Assembly: GCA_003577005.1 (NCBI GenBank)
Contig: QEUW01000032.1
Location: forward strand, 1-36,291
Reading direction: 5' to 3'
Length of the DNA stretch: 36,291 nt
Source: Chloroflexota bacterium
GTDB taxonomy: Bacteria > Chloroflexota > Anaerolineae > Caldilineales > Caldilineaceae
The notes beneath the pieces are model-generated. The model was not told the DNA's origin and did no database searches. It saw only the letters and a list, made by a program, of their open reading frames with translations. Positions 15,654 through 24,480 of the stretch are shown here, one piece after another. The position numbers and the translations under genes were made by a program. Numbering within the stretch: position 1 is the first letter of the stretch; each line of letters begins with the position of its first letter.

Positions 15654-15737
15654 CAGGATGTTATGATTTCACGAAATTTTTCGAGCGTGGTGGGGCAAAA
15701 CGAACAAGTGTTCTAAATTTTGGGATATAGAATTTTT

Positions 15738-16172
15738 ATGTTCTTAGGCGAGTTCACCCACAACCTCGATAGCAAGGGGCGCCTCACCATCCCCGCTCGC
15801 TATCGTACGGCGCTCGAAGCTGGTCTGGTGGTAACTCGTCACCCAACCGACCGTTGCCTGATGCTCTTCCCCATGAGCGAATGGGAAAAGGTGGCCGAGA
15901 AAGTCAATAATCTGCCGCTGGCCGACCCCCGTGTCTCCTTGCTGCGGCGTGTGCTCTTTAGCGCAGCCGAAGACCTGCTCCCCGACCGCCAGGGGCGCAT
16001 CCTGATCAGCCAGCGGTTACGCGAGCATGCGCGAATCGCCGATGAAATTTTGATCGTCGGCATGAGCAAGTTTATCGAACTCTGGAACCCGCGCACGTGG
16101 GATGAGAAGGTGATGGACGAATTGACCAGCGGAACGATCAACAGCGAACTCTTTGCCGCCTTGAATATCTAG
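15738..16172 (+). CDS. mraZ: Transcriptional regulator MraZ
   Basis: 144 residues, usual size. Two tandem AbrB-like (SpoVT-AbrB) half domains are marked by 'DSKGR' at 11-15 and 'DRQGR' at 83-87, the paired DxxxR signatures of MraZ. The protein forms a ring-like oligomer that binds repeated TGGGN boxes and controls the division and cell wall cluster, of which it is the first gene. The ATG at 15738 gives the standard 'MFLGEFTHNLDSKGR' start; an in-frame TTG at 15720 is less likely. The ribosome site is weak (GGGAT). Confidence 0.95.
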   Translation: MFLGEFTHNLDSKGRLTIPARYRTALEAGLVVTRHPTDRCLMLFPMSEWEKVAEKVNNLPLADPRVSLLRRVLFSAAEDLLPDRQGRILISQRLREHARIADEILIVGMSKFIELWNPRTWDEKVMDELTSGTINSELFAALNI

Positions 16173-16201
16173 GTTGGTGATGAGAGCGTTCACTTCTCCT
16201 C

Positions 16202-16233
16202 ATCACTGTGGCAATGAATCACTGTGGCAATGA
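16202..16233 (+). repeat. Perfect 16-bp tandem duplication before rsmH
   Basis: ATCACTGTGGCAATGA occurs at 16202-16217 and again at 16218-16233, ending three bases before the rsmH start codon. The first copy also provides the right arm (CTCATCAC, 16199-16206) of an 8-bp inverted repeat with GTGATGAG at 16177-16184. Each copy carries an ATG. Confidence 0.9.
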
Positions 16234-16236
16234 ACG

Positions 16237-17199
16237 ATGGTCAACCACCCACTTCCTCCCGACCCAGCCGGCGCCAGCCATACGCCGGTGTTGCTGGGTG
16301 AGGTGTTGGCGGCGCTAAACATCCAGCCGGGGATGCGAGTGATCGACGGCACGCTCGGCGGCGGGGGCCATACGGAAGCGATGCTTGAGCAGGTAGGGCC
16401 GCAGGGGCGGGTGCTGGGTATCGACGCCGATCCGGCGGCTATCCGCCGAGTGCAGCAGCGGCTGGCCGATGCGGTGGCAAGCGGTCAATTGACCCTGACC
16501 CAAGGCAACTTTGGTGAGATCGGTCCCTTGGCCCGCGAGCACGGTTTTACCGCTGTGGACGCCATCCTGCTTGACCTGGGTGTCAGCAGCTTTCAACTGG
16601 AGACGGGGGAGCGAGGTTTCTCGTTTGGCCTGGATGGCCCGCTTGACATGCGCTTTGATCCAGCGCACGGGTACAGCGCCGCTGATATTGTCAATACCTG
16701 GCGCGAGGAGGAGTTGGCCGATCTGCTCTTCCGGTACGGTGAGGAGCGCCGGAGCCGGCGGATTGCCCGCTATCTGGTGCAACACCGCCCTTTTACGACA
16801 ACCGGCCAACTGGCCGAAGCCATCAAGCGGGCGGTTGGCGGGCGTCGTGGCAGCCGTACGCATCCAGCTACCCAGAGCTTTCAGGCGTTACGCATCGCGG
16901 TCAACAACGAACTCGAACAGATTCAGGCAGCACTGCCGCAAGCGTTACAGCTGTTACGACCGGGTGGCCGGTTGGCAGTGATCAGCTTCCACAGCCTCGA
17001 AGACCGCATCGTCAAACAGTGGATGCAACAGGAGGCAGCCACCTCTCTTCCTGACCCGGCTTCCCTGAGTGGACACCGACCGCGGACACCGACCGTCACG
17101 CTGCTGGCCCGCAAACCGATCACCGCCTCCGCTGTGGAAGTACAGCGCAACCCGCGCAGCCGGTCGGCCAAGTTGCGGGTCGTAGAGAAGCTCCAATAA
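16237..17199 (+). CDS. rsmH: 16S rRNA (cytosine(1402)-N(4))-methyltransferase
   Basis: 320 residues. RsmH (MraW) methylates N4 of C1402 in the 16S rRNA decoding centre using S-adenosylmethionine. The SAM motif '[10 protein letters not shown]' is at about residues 37-46; 'LDLGVSS' and 'DGPLDMR' follow, and '[12 protein letters not shown]' near the C-terminus is the family signature. The short tail '[14 protein letters not shown]' is typical. It is the normal second gene of the cluster, 64 bases after mraZ. The ribosome site is poor, and the ATG lies directly after a tandem repeat. Confidence 0.97.
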   Translation: MVNHPLPPDPAGASHTPVLLGEVLAALNIQPGMRVIDGTLGGGGHTEAMLEQVGPQGRVLGIDADPAAIRRVQQRLADAVASGQLTLTQGNFGEIGPLAREHGFTAVDAILLDLGVSSFQLETGERGFSFGLDGPLDMRFDPAHGYSAADIVNTWREEELADLLFRYGEERRSRRIARYLVQHRPFTTTGQLAEAIKRAVGGRRGSRTHPATQSFQALRIAVNNELEQIQAALPQALQLLRPGGRLAVISFHSLEDRIVKQWMQQEAATSLPDPASLSGHRPRTPTVTLLARKPITASAVEVQRNPRSRSAKLRVVEKLQ

Positions 17200-17319
17200 A
17201 AGATCGTATGGGTGGTCCGCACGCTTCAATCCGCATTTCCAGGTCAGAGTTGGCGGCGCCGCGGGATATGCGTGTAGTCATCGTTGTTCAACTGTTATTG
17301 ATAGCGTTTGGATTTATGT

Positions 17320-17835
17320 ATGGTACGCAATCAGACGTTTACTTCTGCTGTCTCGGCAGAACTGACCGGCTCACTCCAACAGACGCTTGCTAAGGGGCGG
17401 CTACGCCGGCTCGAACAGCAGATCGGGCTGCCCGCAACGTTTTCTGGTTTTCTCCTGTTCGCCCTGGCGGTGACCATACTCTGCGCCTGTATGGCGCTGC
17501 TTGTGATCACGTCGGTGCAGACCTACCAGGCCAGACAGCAGATCGCCGCTCTGGAGCGCCGCTACCGCGAGGTCGAACAACAGAATGCCGAGCTCGTCTG
17601 GCAGATCGCACAGCATACCAGCCTGGAACAGGTGCGGCAGCGGGCGTTGGCTTTGGGCTACGAGGCGCCCGCTTTCCGTCACTTTGTGCCTTGGCCGTCT
17701 GCCTCTACTACTACGGTGCAGTCGTCCACCGCAACTTATGCTGCAACCCTCTACCCAGTCAGTAGCGCGCCAACCAGTTCTGACCTCTGGGACTGGGCTG
17801 TCAAACAATTCAACCACATACGCACTTGGTGGTAA
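17320..17835 (+). CDS. ftsL: FtsL-like cell division protein
   Basis: 171 residues. It has a cytoplasmic basic N-terminus, one membrane helix at about residues 42-66 ('FLLFALAVTILCACMALLVI') and then a coiled coil ('IAALERRYREVEQQNAELVW') ending in 'ALALGYEAP'. This layout and the position between rsmH and ftsI identify an FtsL/DivIC type protein, which bridges FtsQ, FtsB and FtsWI. Sequence identity in this family is always low, so the call rests on topology and place. It is longer than the usual 90-130 residues because of a Ser/Thr-rich C-terminal tail of about 60 residues. A TTG four codons upstream is an alternative start. The ftsI coding region begins a few bases after its stop. Confidence 0.75.
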   Translation: MVRNQTFTSAVSAELTGSLQQTLAKGRLRRLEQQIGLPATFSGFLLFALAVTILCACMALLVITSVQTYQARQQIAALERRYREVEQQNAELVWQIAQHTSLEQVRQRALALGYEAPAFRHFVPWPSASTTTVQSSTATYAATLYPVSSAPTSSDLWDWAVKQFNHIRTWW

Positions 17836-17843
17836 ACGAGCTT

Positions 17844-19715
17844 ATGCAGGCACCACCTTCGGTTCGGATTCCGCCCGGCTCTGCGCTGCCCCCAGCGCCG
17901 GAGCCGGAGCTGCAGAGACCCGCCGACCACTCGCCCCAACAGATCTGGCGCGTTTGGTTGGTGGTGGCCGGCTTTGGGCTATTGGCGAGCTTGGTCTTTG
18001 TGCGTCTATTGCATCACCAACTGGTTGGCTGGCTTTCTGGCCGGACGCCGGTCGTTCTCGCCGAGAGCGGATTGCCGCGCGGGGTGATTGTAGACCGGCG
18101 GGGTGAATTGCTGGCCGCGGACCGCTTCTTCTATCGTATCGTCGCCGACCCCAGCATCATCCGCACTGAGGAGGCGCGTCAGGCTGTGGCCAACAAGCTC
18201 GAGGAGTTGATTGGGCTGCCAGCCGCCGAAACAAGCGCCAAGTTGTACGAAGCAAGCGGACGCCGCTATGTCGAATTGGCCCGGCGTGTCAGCCTCGAGC
18301 AGAGCGAACGGATCAGCGCATTCAAAGCGCAGGACGAAGCCGAGAACGCCCTCCCGCTGTTGCAGAGTGTGGTTCTGCTGCCAGCGCCCGAACGCTACTA
18401 CCCCCAGGGGCAACTGGCCAGCCATCTGCTTGGCTTTGTGCGCGCCGAACGGCTGGGCAGCTATGGGGTCGAAGAGTATTATCAGGCCTATCTGGACCCA
18501 TATAGCGGTGTCGGGTTGCGCAGCAAGACGTACGATGATCTCACCACCCTGCCGGAGCCGGTGCGGCGCTTTGTACCCTCGATGGGCAACAAGGATCTGG
18601 TGCTGACCCTCGACACGGGCATCCAATGGATCGCTGAAGAAGAGTTGAACAAGGCGCTCGACCGCTATCGGGCCAGCAGTGGCAGCATTATTGTCATGGA
18701 GCCACACACGGGGGCCATCCTGGCCCATGCCAACTATCCAACCTATGATCCAAACCAGTACAGCACCGAGGCTGATTACAGCCGCTTTATCGACCCGGTA
18801 GTCAGCCTGTTGTATGAGCCGGGTTCGATCTTCAAAATTGTCACGATGGCGGCGGCGCTGGATACCGGTGTCATCACACCGACCAAGGTCTATACCGATA
18901 ATGGCAGTTTTGTGGTGGGTTCGCGGTTGGTCTTTAACAGCAACCGCATTGGCTATGGCCGGGTGACCGCAACCGATGCGTTGGCCCGCTCGTTAAATGT
19001 GGTAACGGCACAGATCGCCGTAGAAATGGGCGCCGACCGGTTTTATCGCTACGTCGAACGTTTTGGCTTTACCGAACCAACCGAAATCGATCTGGCGGAC
19101 GAAGTGCGCGGCCTGGTCAAGCAGCCCGGCAACCCTGAGTGGAGTCTTTCCGACTTGGGCACAAACAGCTTTGGTCAAGGGCTTGCTATTACGCCGATTG
19201 AAATGCTCAACGCCACCGCGGCGATTGCCAACGGCGGCCAACTGATGCGGCCCTATATTGTCCAGGCTCGCATCGAAGGTGATCGAGTACAGTGGACCGA
19301 GCCCACGCTGGTGCGCCCGGTGCTCAAGCCCGAGACAGCGCAGACGCTGGTCGCGATGATGGTGGAAACGGTGCGCACAGGGAACGAAGCGGCCGGTGTG
19401 GCCGGCTATCGCATTGCCGGCAAAAGCGGCACAGCACAGATCCCCGGCGAGGGAGGCTATTTGCGTGACCAGACGATTGTCAGCTTTGTCGGCTTTGCCC
19501 CGGCCGATGATCCCCAGTTCGTCATTCTGGTCAAGCTCGACCGGCCCGACCCAAACATCAGCATCTGGGCGACACACACCGCCGCCCCGGTCTTTGCCCA
19601 GGTGGCGCGCCGTCTCTTTGATTACATGGGCATTCCGCCGGACGAGATCCGGCTAGGCGCCGAACGGCTGGCGGCGATCGAGGCGGAGAGTGAAAGATTA
19701 TTGATTGGCGATTGA
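17844..19715 (+). CDS. ftsI: Peptidoglycan D,D-transpeptidase FtsI (PBP2/3 class B)
   Basis: 623 residues. A membrane anchor lies at about 35-56, then the dimerisation domain with 'RGVIVDRRGELLA' (79-91), then the transpeptidase domain. The active-site serine is in 'SIFK' (328-331), the second motif is 'SLN' (383-385) and the third 'KSGTA' (527-531). It cross-links septal peptidoglycan outside the membrane together with FtsW. There is no PASTA domain at the end. The start is uncertain: TTG 17826 and GTG 17829 overlap the ftsL stop; ATG 17844 has GGTGG 10 bases upstream and is preferred. The last codons (RLLIGD) and the TGA lie in a heptad repeat. Confidence 0.95.
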   Translation: MQAPPSVRIPPGSALPPAPEPELQRPADHSPQQIWRVWLVVAGFGLLASLVFVRLLHHQLVGWLSGRTPVVLAESGLPRGVIVDRRGELLAADRFFYRIVADPSIIRTEEARQAVANKLEELIGLPAAETSAKLYEASGRRYVELARRVSLEQSERISAFKAQDEAENALPLLQSVVLLPAPERYYPQGQLASHLLGFVRAERLGSYGVEEYYQAYLDPYSGVGLRSKTYDDLTTLPEPVRRFVPSMGNKDLVLTLDTGIQWIAEEELNKALDRYRASSGSIIVMEPHTGAILAHANYPTYDPNQYSTEADYSRFIDPVVSLLYEPGSIFKIVTMAAALDTGVITPTKVYTDNGSFVVGSRLVFNSNRIGYGRVTATDALARSLNVVTAQIAVEMGADRFYRYVERFGFTEPTEIDLADEVRGLVKQPGNPEWSLSDLGTNSFGQGLAITPIEMLNATAAIANGGQLMRPYIVQARIEGDRVQWTEPTLVRPVLKPETAQTLVAMMVETVRTGNEAAGVAGYRIAGKSGTAQIPGEGGYLRDQTIVSFVGFAPADDPQFVILVKLDRPDPNISIWATHTAAPVFAQVARRLFDYMGIPPDEIRLGAERLAAIEAESERLLIGD

Positions 19716-19800
19716 GGGATGAAGAGATGTAAGGAGAGTGGAGCGATTCAAGCCCAGTCCCCTCAAATCTCCCCTAATCCTCCAAGTCTCTTGATCTCTA
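19696..19800 (+). repeat. 7-bp periodic element at the ftsI-murF junction
   Basis: Purine-rich heptads run from 19696 (GATTATT, GATTGGC, GATTGAG, GGATGAA, GAGATGT, AAGGAGA). Pyrimidine-rich heptads run from about 19759 to 19800 (for example CTCCAAG, TCTCTTG, ATCTCTA). The two halves are roughly, not exactly, complementary. The ftsI stop (19713-19715) lies inside the third heptad. Confidence 0.75.
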
Positions 19801-19812
19801 GCGGAGTAGAAC

Positions 19813-21360
19813 ATGCGGCCCGTGGTCGAGACACGCATCACGCATCACACGCTCTGGCAGGCATTGACCGGCCAGATCCCACCGCTGGCCTTGTCACCGG
19901 CGCCGGTGCCTCACGCCGTGCTTGATAGCCGGGATGTCACCGCCGGCGACCTCTTTATCGCCTTTGTGGGCCAGCAGACGGATGGCCATCACTATGTGGG
20001 AGATGCGATCAAACGTGGAGCGGGCGCCATCATCTGTGAGGAGCGAGGGCGAACACAGGCGCAGGCGCAAGGTGCAACCATTGTCGATTGTACAACCGGG
20101 CGAGATGCCGGCGCTATCCTGCCGGACGATCTGACTCCGATGAGCGCGTTGGCGTATATTGTCGATAGTTCTCTGGCCGCTTTCCAACAGGTGGGGGCTT
20201 TTCAGCGCATCCACCGCTGTTCGCCTGACCTGGTCGTGGTGGGGGTGACAGGCAGCGTAGGCAAGACCAGCACTAAAGAACTGGCCGCGGCCGTCTTGCG
20301 CCAGCGTTACCGGACGCTCCACAGTCGTGGCAACTTGAACGGTGGACAGGGGTTACCCTTCGCCCTGCTAGAATTGGGGCCGGAGCACGAGCGGGCAATG
20401 TTGGAAATCGCCATGTACGAGATGGGCGAGGTACACACCCAATGCGTGCTCTCCCGGCCCCGGATTGGCATCGTTACCAATGTGGAGCCTGTGCATCTGG
20501 AGCGGCTGGGCACCATCGAACGGATTGTCCAGGCCAAGGCGGAACTGGTGCAGGCATTGCCGGCTGCCGACGACGGCGGCGTGGCGATCCTCAATTGGGA
20601 CGATGCGCGGGTCAAGGAAATGGCAGAGCTGACGCGAGCGCGCATCCTCCGCTATGGTCTGACGCCAGAGGCTGATTTGTGGGCGGACGAGATCAAGAGT
20701 GCTGGGTTGGAGGGCATCCGCTTTCGCTTTCACTATCGCCGCCGAGGGGCGTTTGGGGTGGGCGAAAAGATCGAGTCTCTGCATGTACGGGTGCCGCTGC
20801 TGGGACGTCACAGCGTCCATACGGCGCTGCGGGCGGCCGCACTTGGCCTGATGGAAGGGTTAAGCTGGGAAGAGATCGTGGCCGGCCTCCAGAGCCTCTC
20901 TACACAGTTGCGGCTGGTAGTGGCGCCCGGCATCAATGGCGCCACGATCATCGACGACACCTACAACGCCAGCCCGGCCAGCACCATCGCCGCGCTCAAC
21001 CTGCTGGCCGATGTGGAGCCAAAGAGCCAGGGCCGGCGGGTGGCCGTGCTGGGCGATATGCGCGAACTGGGTGATTACACCGCCGAAGGCCACCGGATGG
21101 TGGGTCTGCGCGCTGCTGATGTGGTTGATCTCCTGGTGACGGTGGGCGATCTAGGTAAAACCATTGGCGAAGCGGCGCTCCAGACTGGCATCGACGCTGC
21201 CAAGGTGCAGATCCTGGTGGACGATCAGGAGGCTGTGGCGTTCCTGCGGCAAGAGTTGCGCAGCGACGACCTCGTGCTGGTCAAAGGCAGCCGGGCTGTA
21301 GGGATGGATGTGGTTGTCACCCAGCTTCTGGCCGCTGTGGCTCCACCCGGCCCGTCTTAA
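19813..21360 (+). CDS. murF: UDP-N-acetylmuramoyl-tripeptide--D-alanyl-D-alanine ligase
   Basis: 515 residues, slightly long for MurF. The N-terminal domain contains '[18 protein letters not shown]', which binds the UMAG substrate. The ATP loop '[13 protein letters not shown]' is at about 144-156 and '[10 protein letters not shown]' marks the hinge of the C-terminal domain. It adds D-Ala-D-Ala to the UDP-MurNAc-tripeptide in the cytoplasm. It directly follows ftsI, with murE absent from between them. GGAG lies 10 bases before the ATG. A heptad element fills the 97-base gap upstream. Confidence 0.96.
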   Translation: MRPVVETRITHHTLWQALTGQIPPLALSPAPVPHAVLDSRDVTAGDLFIAFVGQQTDGHHYVGDAIKRGAGAIICEERGRTQAQAQGATIVDCTTGRDAGAILPDDLTPMSALAYIVDSSLAAFQQVGAFQRIHRCSPDLVVVGVTGSVGKTSTKELAAAVLRQRYRTLHSRGNLNGGQGLPFALLELGPEHERAMLEIAMYEMGEVHTQCVLSRPRIGIVTNVEPVHLERLGTIERIVQAKAELVQALPAADDGGVAILNWDDARVKEMAELTRARILRYGLTPEADLWADEIKSAGLEGIRFRFHYRRRGAFGVGEKIESLHVRVPLLGRHSVHTALRAAALGLMEGLSWEEIVAGLQSLSTQLRLVVAPGINGATIIDDTYNASPASTIAALNLLADVEPKSQGRRVAVLGDMRELGDYTAEGHRMVGLRAADVVDLLVTVGDLGKTIGEAALQTGIDAAKVQILVDDQEAVAFLRQELRSDDLVLVKGSRAVGMDVVVTQLLAAVAPPGPS

Positions 21361-21585
21361 GTGGGCGTCCACAAGTGATTTCCTACCAGCGTCGTGCGCA
21401 TCAGGAGATGCAACGAAGATAGCGGAGTTGTTTACGGAGAGACCTTACATTCAGGCCGGTCTCTGTCCCGCTCAAAGTGAGAGATACCGTCGTACCGGGT
21501 GTGCATATTTTGGGAATGTGTGGTTTCATGCGACGGTTTACAGAGACGTTTGGTGAAATCTTGCTGGTTGGAGACTTGAACGGCT
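21361..21585 (+). other. 225-bp gap between murF and mraY
   Basis: This is the longest gap inside the mur part of the cluster. It holds two short inverted repeats: AGAGACC with GGTCTCT (about 21439-21466) and ACCGTCG with CGACGGT (about 21487-21533). It also contains the word AGCGGAGTT at 21421-21429. I found no good promoter and no gene. Unlike other junctions it has no 7-bp periodicity. Confidence 0.5.
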
Positions 21586-22746
21586 ATGCGGATCTATGAC
21601 AAGGATACGACCCCGCAGAGATTTACGGGCATCTTACTGCTCTCATCGGCGCTGGGTGTACTGGTGGTCTACATCCTCAACAACCTTACTGTGCAACATT
21701 CGGTTCAATTGGGGGTAGGGTTCGCCATGGCCTATGCACTCACTTTGGGCACTGTCAGCTTCTTCATTGCCGTCATTTGGGGAGGGCCGCTGATCACGCT
21801 GCTCAAACGATGGGGGATCGGCAAACAGATCCGGGTTGAATTGCCGGGTGGCCACCAGATCAAGACCGGTACGCCCACGATGGGAGGAATCCTGATCGTG
21901 TTGCCTGTCCTCCTGATCACCGGCGTGCTCAATATTGCCAACCTGTGGGGAATGGATCTCATCGGTCAGAGTACGCTGATCCTCTTCTTTTGTGTGGCGT
22001 CGTATGCGATCCTCGGGGCAGTGGACGACTGGCAGGGTGTCAAGGGTTTGCGCGCCCGGGGCGAGGGGATGAGCGCACGGATGAAGAGCGCCTTTCAAAT
22101 CCTCTTTGCCACCTTGATTGCACTCGTGCTCTACTTTGGGCCACCTGAATGGGACTATGTGGGGGTGCCTGGTTTGCAGGGGCCCTACGAAGGCGGCTTC
22201 TTTCGGATCGGGCCGATCATCATTCCGATTACGATCTTTATCATTGTGGCCGCCAGCAATGCTGTAAATATCACCGATGGGCTGGATAGTCTGGCCGGCA
22301 GCATTAGCAGCATCGCTTTTGCCAGCTATGGCATCATCGCCTACCTGCAGAACCAGGTCTATCTGATGGCTTTCTGTTTTACGATTGTGGGTGCGCTCAT
22401 GGCCTTTCTCTGGTACAACGCTCATCCAGCGCAAATGTTTATGGGCGACACAGGCAGTCTGGCGCTGGGCGCAACCCTTGGCCTGGTGGCGGTGATGACC
22501 GGGCAATGGCTGCTGCTGCCCATCGTCGGCTCGGTCTTTGTCGCCGAAGCCGTGAGCAGTTCGCTGCAGATGGCTTATTTCAAGTGGACCAGGAGACGCT
22601 ACGGCGAAGGCCGGCGCATCTTCAAGATGGCCCCGCTTCACCACCATTTCGAGCTGTTGGGCTGGAGCGAAACACAGATCAAAGAGCGCTTCTGGCTCAT
22701 CGGGGTCTTGAGCGGGATGTTGGGCGTCGCGCTGGCGCTGGTGTGA
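21586..22746 (+). CDS. mraY: Phospho-N-acetylmuramoyl-pentapeptide-transferase
   Basis: 386 residues with about ten membrane helices. MraY transfers phospho-MurNAc-pentapeptide to undecaprenyl phosphate, making lipid I. 'KTGTPTMGG' is at 93-101, the Mg-binding Asp pair 'VDDW' at 146-149, '[11 protein letters not shown]' at 228-238, '[11 protein letters not shown]' at 285-295 and '[11 protein letters not shown]' at 347-357. All catalytic residues are present. GGAG lies 12 bases before the ATG. Its TGA stop abuts a heptad hairpin. Confidence 0.97.
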   Translation: MRIYDKDTTPQRFTGILLLSSALGVLVVYILNNLTVQHSVQLGVGFAMAYALTLGTVSFFIAVIWGGPLITLLKRWGIGKQIRVELPGGHQIKTGTPTMGGILIVLPVLLITGVLNIANLWGMDLIGQSTLILFFCVASYAILGAVDDWQGVKGLRARGEGMSARMKSAFQILFATLIALVLYFGPPEWDYVGVPGLQGPYEGGFFRIGPIIIPITIFIIVAASNAVNITDGLDSLAGSISSIAFASYGIIAYLQNQVYLMAFCFTIVGALMAFLWYNAHPAQMFMGDTGSLALGATLGLVAVMTGQWLLLPIVGSVFVAEAVSSSLQMAYFKWTRRRYGEGRRIFKMAPLHHHFELLGWSETQIKERFWLIGVLSGMLGVALALV

Positions 22747-22807
22747 TTTTGGATTTTGGATTTCGGAACTGTTGGGCGGAGCAGCAGTCACTCTAAAATC
22801 CAAAATC
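22745..22807 (+). repeat. 7-bp periodic hairpin between mraY and murD
   Basis: Left heptads GATTTTG, GATTTTG, GATTTCG run from 22745 to 22765. Right heptads TAAAATC, CAAAATC run from 22794 to 22807. The 13 bases 22745-22757 are exactly complementary to 22795-22807. The left arm overlaps the mraY stop. The same GATTTTG word returns at the ftsA-ftsZ junction 12 kb away. Confidence 0.9.
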
Positions 22808-22818
22808 GGCAGGTGAAC

Positions 22819-24369
22819 ATGGTAGGTAGGGACGAGTTTGACTTTACAGATCGGCGGGTCGTGATTCTAGGGTTGGCCCGGCAAGGGTCGGCGCTGGCGC
22901 GTTTTTTTGTTCATCAGGGAGCTCAAGTGGTGGTCAGCGATGCCGCCCCGGTGGAGCAGCTACAGCCTGAGATCGAGGCGCTTGGTGCATTGCCTGTAGA
23001 ACTGGTGTTAGGCGCCCACCCAACAACCTTGTTAGACGGCTGTGATCTGCTCTGTCTGAGCGGGGGGGTGCCGCCGCAGATCGACCTGGTGCAGACAGCG
23101 ATTGCCCGCGGGGTACGCCTGAGCAACGACAGCCTGCTGACCCTGCAACTGGCGCGGCGCCGGGGCCTTGGACCGATCTTCGCCATTACCGGCAGCAGCG
23201 GCAAGACCACCACGACAACGCTCGTCGGGCTCATGCTGGAGGCGGCGGGCAAGCGGGTGCATGTGGGCGGCAACATCGGCACACCGCTCATCGACCGGCT
23301 GGAAAACATCGCGCCCGGCGATTGTATCGTGCTGGAACTGAGCAGTTTTCAGCTCGAACTGTTTGACCCATCTGTGGCGTGGGGTGGGTTGGCCGGCAGT
23401 GGGCCGGATGTGGCGGCTATTCTCAATGTCACGCCCAATCATCTTGACCGTCATGCAAGTATGGCAGATTATGCCGCAGCCAAGTTCAACCTGCTACATT
23501 TTCTGCTGGCGGGGGCGACGGTGGTGCTCAATGCAGATGATGCGGTGACGGGGCGAGTCGCCCGTTGCAGGTTACCCGTTGCGGCCCTGCCGTTGCCGGC
23601 TTCCTGGCAAGTCGATGCCGCCGTTGCCGAAGCGCAGTCGTCCATCGTTCTTGGTGCGTCGTCCATCGTCTGCTTTAGTACACAGCAGACGCTATGCGGC
23701 GGCGCCTGGCTCGACGGCGAGCGGCTGGTCTACAACGGACGGCCGTTTGCTGAACGGAGGGAGGTTCAAGTGCGCGGAGACCACAATATCAGCAACCTGC
23801 TGGCGGCGGCGGCCATCAGCGGTGTCGCCGGTGTAGAGCCGGCAGCCATGCACGAGGTAGCGACTACGTTTGCCGGTGTACCGCACCGGCTGGAGACGAT
23901 AGCCGAAGACAACGGAACCATCTGGATCAACGACAGCATCGCCACTTCGCCTGAACGGGCGGTGGCAGCCTTGCGCAGTTTCTCGCCCGGCGCACAGACG
24001 CTCATCTTGCTGGCCGGGGGCAAGGATAAAAACCTGCCCTGGGAGCGTTTTGCCGAGGAGGTGATCGAGCGGGTCAGCTATCTCATCGGCTTTGGCCAGG
24101 CGGGCGCCATGATCGTCAACACCGTGCAAGATCACGCCCGGTATCTCCGGCGACCGGCGCCCAATACTGCCGTAGTCCAACGGCTGGATGAGGCCGTCGA
24201 ACTTGCTGCCCGCGTCGCCCAGATCCGCCCGCGCTGTGGCAATACGGTTGTCCTCCTCTCGCCCGGCGGAACCAGCTACGACGCCTACAAGGATTTCGAG
24301 GCGCGCGGCGCCCACTTCCGCCAGTTGGTGGCAAAGTGGACAGAGTTAGAGGCGGTACGTAATGCGTGA
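22819..24369 (+). CDS. murD: UDP-N-acetylmuramoyl-L-alanine--D-glutamate ligase
   Basis: 516 residues; most MurD proteins are 440-480. The Rossmann-like N-terminus '[16 protein letters not shown]' is followed by the ATP loop 'GSSGKTTTT' (125-133), 'LELSSFQLE' (172-180) and '[10 protein letters not shown]' (203-212). The C-terminal motif '[18 protein letters not shown]' replaces the more common SPACASFD form. It adds D-Glu to UDP-MurNAc-L-Ala. Residues about 245-285 are extra and are encoded by a heptad-periodic DNA tract. The ATG at 22819 has AGGTGA just upstream. The last residues and the stop come from the next heptad hairpin. Confidence 0.95.
   Translation: MVGRDEFDFTDRRVVILGLARQGSALARFFVHQGAQVVVSDAAPVEQLQPEIEALGALPVELVLGAHPTTLLDGCDLLCLSGGVPPQIDLVQTAIARGVRLSNDSLLTLQLARRRGLGPIFAITGSSGKTTTTTLVGLMLEAAGKRVHVGGNIGTPLIDRLENIAPGDCIVLELSSFQLELFDPSVAWGGLAGSGPDVAAILNVTPNHLDRHASMADYAAAKFNLLHFLLAGATVVLNADDAVTGRVARCRLPVAALPLPASWQVDAAVAEAQSSIVLGASSIVCFSTQQTLCGGAWLDGERLVYNGRPFAERREVQVRGDHNISNLLAAAAISGVAGVEPAAMHEVATTFAGVPHRLETIAEDNGTIWINDSIATSPERAVAALRSFSPGAQTLILLAGGKDKNLPWERFAEEVIERVSYLIGFGQAGAMIVNTVQDHARYLRRPAPNTAVVQRLDEAVELAARVAQIRPRCGNTVVLLSPGGTSYDAYKDFEARGAHFRQLVAKWTELEAVRNA
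23551..23669 (+). repeat. In-frame 7-bp periodic tract inside murD
   Basis: CCCGTTGC occurs at 23561-23568 and 23575-23582 (14 apart). GTCGTCCATCGT occurs at 23637-23648 and 23658-23669 (21 apart). Spacings of 14 and 21 are multiples of 7, as in the intergenic elements. The second pair encodes a seven-residue repeat, SSIVLGA followed by SSIV (residues 274-284). The tract falls where MurD is longer than usual. Confidence 0.65.
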
Positions 24370-24457
24370 TGCGTAATGTGTGATACGTAATGCGTGAATT
24401 ATCTTGATCCACCCATCACCCATCACGTATCACGCATTACGCATCACGCACTACGCA
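24356..24457 (+). repeat. 42-bp stem of 7-bp words at the murD-ftsW junction
   Basis: Six heptads at 24356-24397 (TACGTAA, TGCGTGA, TGCGTAA, TGTGTGA, TACGTAA, TGCGTGA) face six reverse-complement heptads at 24416-24457. 37 of 42 positions are complementary, and one of the other five is a G-U pair. The loop is 18 bases. The murD stop is the end of the second heptad, so the last two codons of murD are repeat sequence. It is the clearest member of the set. Confidence 0.95.
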
Positions 24458-24480
24458 TTAAAAAGTGGTGGACCTGTTTT

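Noticed and set aside
17208..17393. Small 61-codon frame with a hydrophobic stretch between rsmH and ftsL
   Set aside because: It overlaps the ftsL start in another frame, lacks a ribosome site and resembles nothing known.
21643..22803. 386-codon minus-strand frame opposite mraY
   Set aside because: mraY is certain on the other strand; the antisense protein is His/Gln/Asp-rich with no known features.
24356..24457. CRISPR-like repeat array
   Set aside because: The repeats are 7 bp with no spacers and are arranged as an inverted repeat; no cas genes are present.
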